Shown here: positions 6,396 through 12,140 of the stretch, one piece after another | Numbering within the stretch: the first letter of the stretch is position 1 | Layout of the letters: each line of letters begins with the position of its first letter | NCBI GenBank assembly: GCA_964648005.1 | Contig: CAZYKR010000126.1 | Coordinates: forward strand, 1-12,140 | Source of the DNA: JAGQTE01 sp964648005 | GTDB lineage: Bacteria > Actinomycetota > Acidimicrobiia > Acidimicrobiales > Acidimicrobilacustridaceae | Direction: 5' to 3' | Length of the DNA: 12,140 nt | The notes under the pieces: model-generated | Seen by the model: the letters and a program-made list of their open reading frames with translations, nothing else | Told to the model about the DNA's origin: nothing | The model's database searches: none | Made by a program: the position numbers and the translations under genes

Positions 6396-8060
6396 ATGCG
6401 ACGACGAATCGTGGCGATCGGCTTGGCCATCGGCCTGACGGCGGCTGCAGCAGCCTGCTCCAGCGGCTCCAGCACCGCGACGAGCGAGGACGGCGGCGGT
6501 GGCGGCGGGGACGCCGCCGTGCCCACCAAGCCGCAAGCGGGAGGCAGCCTCGTCTTCGGCACGCAGGGCGAGACCACGGGCTGGATGCCCATGACCGACC
6601 GCTGGGGACCCGGCCCGATCACCGTGGCCAAGACCTTCTTCGACCCGATGGTCACCTGGGGCACCGATGGTGAGGTGAAGCCGTTCCTCGTCAAGGCGTT
6701 CGAGCCCTCCGAGGACTTCAAGCAGTGGGACATCCTGCTGCGACCGGACCTGACGTTCCACAACGGCGAGAAGGTCGACGCCCACTCCATCGTCTACAAC
6801 CTCCAGAAGTACCGGACCTCGGCGCTCACGACCTTCGCCTTCCAGCCCGTGGTCGACATCCAAAAGGTCGAGGGCGACGACCTGCGGGTGCGGGTCACGC
6901 TCGACCAGAGCTGGGCCAGCTTCCCCGCCGCGCTGACGGGTCAGGCCGGCTTCGTCGTCGCCCCCGAGCAGCTCAACGCCGAGCCCGCCCAGGCGTCGAT
7001 GCGTCCCATCGGCTCGGGCCCGTTCGAGTTCACCAGCTGGGAGCCCGACAAGGACCTCGTGGCGAACCGCTACGACAACTACTGGATGTCCGACCCCGAC
7101 GGGAACAAGTACCCGTACCTCGACGAGGTCACCTTCGTGCCCACGCCGGATGAGGCCAGCCGCATGCAAGCCCTGCAGTCCGGCGACCTCGACGTGGTGC
7201 AGACCAACTCGCCCGGCACGGTGGCCGCCTACCTGGCCGAGTCCGGCGAGACGCCGGAAGAGATCAACGTCCTCGAGGACAACTCCGAGAGCGACGAGCT
7301 CAACGTCACGCTCAACACCCAGTCGGGACCGCTGGCCGACGAACGGCTGCGCAAGGCGCTCCAGCTCGTCACCGACCGTCAGGCGCTGGTCGACAACTTC
7401 GATGGCGTGTTCCCGATCGCCGACGGCCCGATGTCCGAGAACAGCCAGTGGTGGAGCGACGCCGGCTGGCCCGAGCCGAACCTGGAGGAGGCCAAGGCGC
7501 TCGTCGCCGAGTACCAGGCCGACAACCCGGGTCCGATCGCCCTGAACCTGATGGTGCTGGCATCGCCCGACGGGCTGCAGTTCGGCCAGCTCGTCGAGCA
7601 GCAGTGGTCCCAGCTCGGCATCGAGACCGAGATCCAGAGCGTCGAGGAGACCCAGTTCTCGAACCGGATGCTCGGCGGCGACTTCGACGCCTTGGTGACG
7701 CAGTTCTGGAACGGAGCGGACCCGGACGCCAACTACCACTTCTGGACCGGTGACAACATCGGCTCCGAAGGGTCGATCACGTTGAACTTCCCGCGCTGGT
7801 CGAACGACGAGGTCGACGCCGCGCTCAACAAGGCCCGCGAGGCCGGCACGGAGCAGGAGCGCAAGGACGCCTACGCCACGGTGTGGCAGCAGTGGGCCGA
7901 GCACGTGCCGTACCTGTGGATCTACCACGCCAAGTGGCTGATCCTGTACCGCGACCGGGTGCACGGTCTCGCCGACCTCCGCACGCCCGAGGGCGCCGAG
8001 ATCGAGCCGGTGCAGTGGGGCTCGGTGTTCCTGACCGCCACCTGGGTCACCGGCGGCTGA
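6396..8060 (+). CDS. ABC transporter substrate-binding lipoprotein, family 5 (DppA/OppA-like)
   Basis: A 554-residue exported binding protein. Residues 1-21 are a lipoprotein signal peptide: MRRR, a hydrophobic core (IVAIGLAIGLTAAAAA) and lipidated C21 followed by SSGSS. The cleavage box is Ala-rich rather than the classic L-A-G-C form. A Ser/Gly/Asp linker runs to about residue 48, then comes the SBP_bac_5 fold. Recognisable family strings are the mature start GGSLVFGTQGE, FHNGEKVDAHSIVYNL near 120-140, and GSGPFEFTSWEPDKDLVANRYDNYW from about 206. The family binds oligopeptides, dipeptides, nickel chelates or opines outside the membrane and hands them to a DppBCDF-type importer. No such permease or ATPase gene lies nearby in this window: the next gene is convergent. 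It may serve a distant importer or act as a sensor of external peptides. Ligand unknown. Confidence 0.93.
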   Translation: MRRRIVAIGLAIGLTAAAAACSSGSSTATSEDGGGGGGDAAVPTKPQAGGSLVFGTQGETTGWMPMTDRWGPGPITVAKTFFDPMVTWGTDGEVKPFLVKAFEPSEDFKQWDILLRPDLTFHNGEKVDAHSIVYNLQKYRTSALTTFAFQPVVDIQKVEGDDLRVRVTLDQSWASFPAALTGQAGFVVAPEQLNAEPAQASMRPIGSGPFEFTSWEPDKDLVANRYDNYWMSDPDGNKYPYLDEVTFVPTPDEASRMQALQSGDLDVVQTNSPGTVAAYLAESGETPEEINVLEDNSESDELNVTLNTQSGPLADERLRKALQLVTDRQALVDNFDGVFPIADGPMSENSQWWSDAGWPEPNLEEAKALVAEYQADNPGPIALNLMVLASPDGLQFGQLVEQQWSQLGIETEIQSVEETQFSNRMLGGDFDALVTQFWNGADPDANYHFWTGDNIGSEGSITLNFPRWSNDEVDAALNKAREAGTEQERKDAYATVWQQWAEHVPYLWIYHAKWLILYRDRVHGLADLRTPEGAEIEPVQWGSVFLTATWVTGG

Positions 8061-8062
8061 CG

Positions 8063-8093
8063 CGCCGTCGGCCCGGGTCACGCGGCCCCGGCG
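8063..8093. terminator. Possible bidirectional terminator between convergent genes
   Basis: The 34-base gap between the two convergent stop codons contains CGCCG (8063-8067) plus GGCC (8070-8073) facing GGCC (8084-8087) plus CGGCG (8089-8093). This makes a 9-bp stem with a small internal loop. There is no T-run on either side, which is common in high-GC actinobacteria, so support is mainly the position. Confidence 0.35.
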
Positions 8094-8094
8094 A

Positions 8095-9351
8095 TCACCC
8101 GCCGTCGGTGGCAGCCTCGGGACCCCAGACCCACGCTGCGTCGAGCGCTGTGACGAGCTCGTCGGCCTGATCGGCTTCCAGGCCGGCCGCCACCTCCGTG
8201 AGGGTGCCGAGCGCTGTGCGGGTCGGGCTGATGAACCACCGGCCGTGGTGCTCGGCGAGCGAGAAGGTCGGGAACGCCCGGCCGAGCGCCGTGAGCGCCA
8301 GCAGCTCGGACCACGGTCCGGCGGCGGGCAGATCGTCGTGCAGCTCCCCGTCGCAGCGTTGGGTGACGGTCGGTTCGGCGTCGCCGACCAGCTCCGTGGT
8401 CGTGATGCGCAGGCATCCGTCGGCGTAGCGCAGATCCACCGTCGTCTGATCGTCGCCGAAGGCGCCGTCGAAGCTCGTGACCGTGGCGGTGCGGCGCTTG
8501 CCCTGACCAGAGATGTCGACGTCGATGTCGTCGACCCGGAAGAAGAAGCCGTCCTCCTCCATCGCCCGCCGCAGGTCCTCGTCCCACAACGGGATGGCGA
8601 GCGTGGCGTACTGCTGCAGGGCCACGGACTCCTCCGGTTCGGCCATCGACACCATCCGCCCGCTGTCCCCGGCGCCGTAGGCGCGCAACAGGTCGGGCAC
8701 GACCTCCTCCGGCGTGGTCGAGCCGACGGCGATCACGCCCTCGCCCCACTTCGGCGCCGGGAGCGTTTCGTCGAGGCGCCACTGCTCGCCGACGGTGTGG
8801 CCCGGGCTCACGCGCCAACCGCCGCCGTCGCGCACGACCATCAGCTGCGGCCAGCGATCCGAGAGCACCTCGGGCTCGTCGCCGGGCAGGGAAAGCCCGA
8901 TGATCTGCTCGAGGGCGGCGCGCCCGTCTGGCGTGAGCAGGGCGGCGCCGGTGCCGCCGTCGGCTGCCGGATCGAGGGCGAGGGTGCCGCCGGAGAGGTC
9001 GGCGCGCACGATCCACTCGTCGTAGGGGTCGATGGTGACCTCGGGTGCGCTGATGTCGAGCCCGAAGGTGGCGTCGCCGTCGGCGGCGCCGATCAGCCCG
9101 AGCCGGTCGAGCTCGGCGGCGAGGTCCGGCAGCGTGTCGGCGAGGGCGTCGGCCTGCGCCGGCGGCAGCTGCTCGAGCAGGTCGGTGACCGTGCCGTGAT
9201 CGAGCGTGGCGAAGAAGTCCTGCACCGCTTCGGTCGGCGTGGCGGCGCCCGTGTGGCGGGTGCCGGCGACGGCCAGCCCTGTCAGCACGACGACGAAGGC
9301 GACGATCCCGCCGATCAGCAGTGCGGCCCGCCGGGACCGGTCGACGGCCAT
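8095..9351 (-). CDS. Membrane-anchored extracytoplasmic protein with internal duplication, function unknown
   Basis: I do not recognise a named family for this 418-residue protein. Residues 1-8 are basic (MAVDRSRR) and about 10-30 form one hydrophobic segment, so the rest is probably outside the membrane; there is no lipobox. Two similar units follow. Unit one (about 38-192) starts TPTEAVQDFFATLDHG and ends GGGWRVSPGHT; unit two (about 213-384) starts TPEEVVPDLLRAYGAGD and ends HGRWFISPTRT. The starts resemble NTF2-like or DUF4878-type lipoprotein domains, in which a helix is followed by a curved sheet. The only two cysteines (C313, C333) are both in unit two and could form a disulfide. The protein is strongly acidic. 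The ATG at 9351 lies 4 bases after the recR stop, so it is the last gene of the dnaX operon here. A link to DNA repair is not expected from an external protein; shared transcription may be incidental. Confidence 0.8.
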   Translation of the reverse strand: MAVDRSRRAALLIGGIVAFVVVLTGLAVAGTRHTGAATPTEAVQDFFATLDHGTVTDLLEQLPPAQADALADTLPDLAAELDRLGLIGAADGDATFGLDISAPEVTIDPYDEWIVRADLSGGTLALDPAADGGTGAALLTPDGRAALEQIIGLSLPGDEPEVLSDRWPQLMVVRDGGGWRVSPGHTVGEQWRLDETLPAPKWGEGVIAVGSTTPEEVVPDLLRAYGAGDSGRMVSMAEPEESVALQQYATLAIPLWDEDLRRAMEEDGFFFRVDDIDVDISGQGKRRTATVTSFDGAFGDDQTTVDLRYADGCLRITTTELVGDAEPTVTQRCDGELHDDLPAAGPWSELLALTALGRAFPTFSLAEHHGRWFISPTRTALGTLTEVAAGLEADQADELVTALDAAWVWGPEAATDGG

Positions 9352-9355
9352 GGGC

Positions 9356-9970
9356 TCAGTCCCCGTCGGGCTCGAGCTCCCGTCGGCCCTCGAGCGCTCG
9401 GCCCAGCGTCAGCTCGTCCGCGTACTCGAGGTCACCGCCGACGGGCAGACCGCTGGCGATGCGCGTCACCTTGAGGCCGAGCGGCTTGAGCAGCCGACTG
9501 AGGTACATCGCGGTGGCCTCTCCCTCGATGTTCGGGTTCGTGCACAGGATCACCTCGGTGACGTCTTCGGGCTCGAGACGGGCGACGAGCTCGGCCACCT
9601 TGAGCTGGTCGGGGCCGATGCCCTCGATGGGGCTGATGGCGCCTTGGAGCACGTGGTACCGACCACGGAACTCGCCCGTCTTCTCGACGGCGACGATGTC
9701 GCGGGGTTCCTCGACCACGCAGATGAGGTGGGTGTCGCGGCGCGGATCGCTGCAGATGCCGCACTCGGGGCCCTCGGCGATGTTGAAGCACCGTTCGCAG
9801 AAGGCGACACGGGCCTTGACCTCGGTGATGGCGTCGGCCAGGCGGGTGGCGTCGGCGGTCGGCAGCTTCAGCAGGTAGAAGGCGATGCGCTGCGCCGACT
9901 TGGGTCCGACCCCGGGCAGGCGGCCGAGCTCGTCGATGAGATCCTGGACCGGTCCGGCATAGACGCTCAA
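9356..9970 (-). CDS. recR: Recombination mediator protein RecR
   Basis: A 204-residue, full-length RecR. With RecF and RecO it loads RecA onto gapped single-stranded DNA in the RecFOR repair pathway. The N-terminus holds the helix-hairpin-helix LPGVGPKSAQRIAFYLL (18-34). A four-cysteine zinc site follows (C58, C61, C70, C73). The Toprim domain spans about 80-175, with VVEEPRDIVAVE, the ISPIEGIGPDQL loop and the conserved CTNPNIEGEATAMYL strand. The C-terminal SGLPVGGDLEYADELTLGRAL is near invariant in the family. The start is TTG at 9970: it overlaps the ybaB stop by four bases (TTGA), GAGGA lies about 7 bases upstream, and GPVQDLIDELGRLPGVG starts right after, as in relatives. This overlap implies translational coupling to ybaB. 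Confidence 0.97.
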   Translation of the reverse strand: MSVYAGPVQDLIDELGRLPGVGPKSAQRIAFYLLKLPTADATRLADAITEVKARVAFCERCFNIAEGPECGICSDPRRDTHLICVVEEPRDIVAVEKTGEFRGRYHVLQGAISPIEGIGPDQLKVAELVARLEPEDVTEVILCTNPNIEGEATAMYLSRLLKPLGLKVTRIASGLPVGGDLEYADELTLGRALEGRRELEPDGD

Positions 9971-10473
9971 GCGTCGTCCTCGTCGCCCGCGCCGTCGAGG
10001 TCGTCGTCGGCATCGTCGGCGAAGCCGCCGGTGAGCGCGGCGAGCGGGTCACCACCGAAGCCGAGCGCGTCGAGGCCGGGCATGGCCGGCGCCGCCACCT
10101 GCTGGAGCTCGCCCACGGCGCGCCCGGCGTCGTGCAACGCCGCCAGCACAAGGTCCTGGAGCATCTCGGCGTCGTCGGGGTCGATCGCCTCGGGCGCGAT
10201 GCGCACGGCGAGGAACTCGAACCCGCCGGTGACGTCGATCTCGACCGCACCGCCGCCGGAAGTGCCGGTCACGACCGTGCCGGCCACCTCCTGTTGGGCT
10301 TCGAGGAGCTGCGCCTGCATGTCCATGGCGGACTGCAGCAGGCCACCGAGGTCCAGACCACCGCCGGCTTCCCCGCCGCCGAGGCCGCCGAGCAACCCGG
10401 CGAGCGGATCGCCGGCGACGCCGAGCGCGTCCTGGGGGTCGTCGGTGGCGTCGGTGCCGTCGTCGGTGGGCAT
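9967..10473 (-). CDS. YbaB/EbfC family nucleoid-associated protein
   Basis: A 168-residue member of the YbaB/EbfC family of small dimeric DNA-binding, nucleoid-associated proteins. The core at about 44-125 has the family pattern: a helix (LLQSAMDMQAQLLEAQQEVAG), then VTGTSGGGAVEIDVTGGFEFLAVRIAPEAIDPDDAEMLQDLVLAALHDA. It is longer than the usual ~105 residues because of a Gly/Asp-rich N-terminal extension (1-43) and a C-terminal tail ending in an acidic run (FADDADDDLDGAGDEDDA). The ATG at 10473 is chosen because GAGGAG (10479-10484) sits 5 bases away; an alternative GTG at 10479 would overlap that site and leave no spacing. The position between dnaX and recR is the classical one for ybaB. An acidic tail could modulate DNA binding, but that is inference. 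Confidence 0.93.
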   Translation of the reverse strand: MPTDDGTDATDDPQDALGVAGDPLAGLLGGLGGGEAGGGLDLGGLLQSAMDMQAQLLEAQQEVAGTVVTGTSGGGAVEIDVTGGFEFLAVRIAPEAIDPDDAEMLQDLVLAALHDAGRAVGELQQVAAPAMPGLDALGFGGDPLAALTGGFADDADDDLDGAGDEDDA

Positions 10474-10475
10474 GG

Positions 10476-12140
10476 TCACTCCTCTACGAGCTCGGCGCCG
10501 GGGAAGATATCGGCCACGCGGTCGACATGGGACCGCGCCGGGTCGGCGTCGTCGAGCTCGGCGACGTTCACCCACTCGTCGTCGGCCTCGGCAGCGTTCG
10601 CTGCGGGGGTGCCCGTCGCCGCCGCGCCACCGGCCGCCCCTGCGGGCGCTGCGGTGTCGTCGTCGATGATCAGCTCGATCGGTACCGGTCGCCCGAAGTG
10701 CGCCTCGAGCGCCGCCTCGACCGCTCCGCGCACGTCCTCGCACCGGTCGCGGTGCATGGCGTTGGGCAGGGCGTAGCGCGCCGCATCCTCGGTGGTCGAG
10801 TGCCAGCGTCCGCCCCCGAACCGGGCTCGGGCCCGCTGCGGCAGTGCCGGCAGGATCGTGTCCCCCCACGCCAGCGTCAGCTCGTCGCGGCCGGGGATCC
10901 CGTCACCCGCGGCGGTGGGAGCCGCCCCCGCACCTGACGGCGCGTCGTCGTGCTCCTGCGGGGCGACGTCGGCACGACTCGCAGGCTCGGGCTCGCTGGG
11001 CGCTGCGCCGTCCGCCGGTGCGTCCGCTGCCGGAGGGCCGTCGGCCCGGGTGCGCGGCCGGTCCTCGTCGGCGGGGTCGCCCGTGGTGGCGCCACGATCC
11101 GTCGCTGCGGCCGAAGCGCGCCCCGGCGCCGATCGCGCGGGCGTGCCGGCACGACCCGATCCGCCCTTGCGTGTGCGTGCCAGCACCTCACGCGCCGCGG
11201 CTGCGGGCCGGCCTCCACCGGTCGGAGGAGGGCTCCCAGCGTCGGCGGCCTCGACGTCGTCGCCTGCGGCGCGTGCCGCATCGTCGTCGTTCGTGCCGGG
11301 GGCGGTCGGCTCCGTCACGTCGTCGGACGGCGCCGACGGTCGGGCGTCGGCCCGCCCGCCCGCAGGTGCCTGCGCCGGCGCGGTCGTCCGCGTGGAAGCG
11401 GCGCCGGTGGTGATGCCCTGTTCGAGTCGTTCGATCCGCTGGGCGAGCGCCGCGAGCGTCGTGTCCGCCTCGGGGCGGGTCAGCCGCACGAGCGCCACCT
11501 CGAGCGGGATGCGCTGGTCGGGGGCGTCGGCGATGGTGACGAACGCCTCGCCGAGCACCTCGAGTGCCCGGGTGGCGCGCGCCGGACCGAGGCGACGCGC
11601 CTGGTCGCCGACGCGCTCGCGGTCGCGGTCCGACAGGCGGTCGAGCTCGGAGCCCATGGCGGTGAGGAACACGTCGCGCAGGCGGGCGATGAGCGCTTCA
11701 CCGAGCACGCGGGGGTTGGCGCCGGCGTTGCAGCCGGCCTCCACGGCGAGGAGCGCGGCGCCCGTGTCGGCGTCGCAGAGCGCCTCGACCAAGCGGTCGA
11801 CGGCGTCGATGTCTGTGGGCACGCCACCAGCAGCGACGACCTGATCGAGCGCCGAGAGGGTGTCGCGGGCCGAGCCGTTGCCGGCACGCAGGACGTGCTC
11901 GATGCCGGCCTCATCGACGTCGAGCCCGGCGTCGGCGATGACGTCGGTGACCAGCGCCCGCAGGTCTGATGCCGGCAAGAGGTGCACCTCGAAGTGCTGG
12001 GTGCGGCTGCGGATCGTCGGCAGCACCTTCTGCGGGTCGGTGGTCGCCAGGACGAACACCACGTGGTCCGGGGGCTCTTCGAGCGTCTTGAGCAGGGCGT
12101 TCGACGCCGCCGCCGTGAGCATGTGGACCTCGTAGAGGAT
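10476..12140 (-). CDS. dnaX: DNA polymerase III subunit gamma/tau (5' end outside window)
   Basis: The C-terminal 554 residues of DnaX, the clamp-loader ATPase that opens the sliding clamp and couples replicative polymerases. The visible part starts in the Walker B region (EVHMLTAAASNALLKTLEEPPDHVVFVLATTDPQKVLPTIRSR), which includes sensor 1 (LATTD) and the SRC-like arginine motif (TIRSRTQHFE). The lid and oligomerisation domain III follow to about base 11410. A long low-complexity Ala/Pro/Asp/Gly linker then covers roughly 10900-11400. A folded C-terminal domain comes last (ELTLAWGDTILPALPQRARARF through RPVPIELIIDD), ending in FPGAELVEE. Such a long tau-type form fits actinobacterial DnaX. 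Odd point: the first visible residues read ILYEVHML, with Tyr where Walker B normally has Asp before Glu. Walker A and the zinc module are beyond the edge. It heads the dnaX-ybaB-recR cluster, 2 bases from ybaB. Confidence 0.96.
   Translation of the reverse strand: MLYEVHMLTAAASNALLKTLEEPPDHVVFVLATTDPQKVLPTIRSRTQHFEVHLLPASDLRALVTDVIADAGLDVDEAGIEHVLRAGNGSARDTLSALDQVVAAGGVPTDIDAVDRLVEALCDADTGAALLAVEAGCNAGANPRVLGEALIARLRDVFLTAMGSELDRLSDRDRERVGDQARRLGPARATRALEVLGEAFVTIADAPDQRIPLEVALVRLTRPEADTTLAALAQRIERLEQGITTGAASTRTTAPAQAPAGGRADARPSAPSDDVTEPTAPGTNDDDAARAAGDDVEAADAGSPPPTGGGRPAAAAREVLARTRKGGSGRAGTPARSAPGRASAAATDRGATTGDPADEDRPRTRADGPPAADAPADGAAPSEPEPASRADVAPQEHDDAPSGAGAAPTAAGDGIPGRDELTLAWGDTILPALPQRARARFGGGRWHSTTEDAARYALPNAMHRDRCEDVRGAVEAALEAHFGRPVPIELIIDDDTAAPAGAAGGAAATGTPAANAAEADDEWVNVAELDDADPARSHVDRVADIFPGAELVEE
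10479..10484 (-). promoter_or_regulatory. ybaB ribosome binding site embedded in the end of dnaX
   Basis: GAGGAG on the minus strand encodes the last two residues of DnaX (Glu-Glu) and is followed directly by its TGA (10478-10476), then CC, then the ybaB ATG. The ribosome binding site therefore lies within the upstream reading frame, a layout that favours translational coupling by terminating ribosomes. Confidence 0.7.

Noticed and set aside
9206..10669. 487-residue plus-strand frame across recR and ybaB
   Set aside because: It is antisense to two genes with unmistakable family motifs and has Ser/Pro/Arg low complexity.
10474..10869. Upstream extension of ybaB to 300 residues
   Set aside because: The extra part is out-of-frame dnaX sequence; GAGGAG 5 bases before ATG 10473 sets the start.
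10476..12140. Programmed frameshift producing a short gamma form of DnaX
   Set aside because: No A-rich slippery heptamer or early stop in the -1 frame next to one is visible; the gene reads through as one long tau form.

Overview
The window is very GC-rich, densely packed DNA with strong G/C third-position codon bias, GTG/TTG starts and four-base gene overlaps. The gene content (NarL-type two-component system beside a MacB/FtsX-type transporter, a dnaX-ybaB-recR cluster, a very Ala/Pro/Asp-rich DnaX linker) fits a high-GC actinobacterium. I lean towards Acidimicrobiia or a relative; this is inference from style and protein similarity remembered by eye, not a database result.

Layout. (1) Bases 2-1050, plus strand: the 3' end of a sensor histidine kinase overlaps a NarL/FixJ response regulator by four bases. 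(2) Bases 1200-4535, plus strand: a MacB/LolD-type ABC ATPase and, 3 bases later, an 849-residue FtsX-like permease. The spacer before the ATPase holds a perfect 9-bp inverted repeat. The four genes look like a signal-responsive efflux or lipoprotein/peptide-handling module in which the kinase and regulator control the transporter. (3) Bases 4624-6169, plus strand: a 94-residue protein of unknown function, preceded by a promoter-like pair and an 11-bp inverted repeat covering its ribosome binding site, then a complete acetyl-CoA acetyltransferase. (4) Bases 6170-6395: a 226-base spacer with a 22-bp imperfect hairpin and a second hairpin beside it. (5) Bases 6396-8060, plus strand: a family 5 (DppA/OppA-like) solute-binding lipoprotein with no permease genes downstream in the window. 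(6) Bases 8095-12140, minus strand: dnaX (5' end outside the window), ybaB, recR and a membrane-anchored protein with an apparent internal duplication. They are packed with gaps or overlaps of only a few bases, so this is a recombination/replication operon with an unknown extracytoplasmic protein at its end.

Most of the window is ordinary core and transport biology. I see no CRISPR array, transposase, integrase, phage gene, rRNA or recognisable tRNA. The most unusual signals are non-coding: the inverted repeat that would hide the ribosome binding site of the 94-residue gene only on read-through transcripts, and the large hairpin complex at 6186-6264. Among proteins, the duplicated anchored protein after recR and the 94-residue protein are the unknowns. 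DnaX shows Tyr where the Walker B Asp is expected, right at the window edge.
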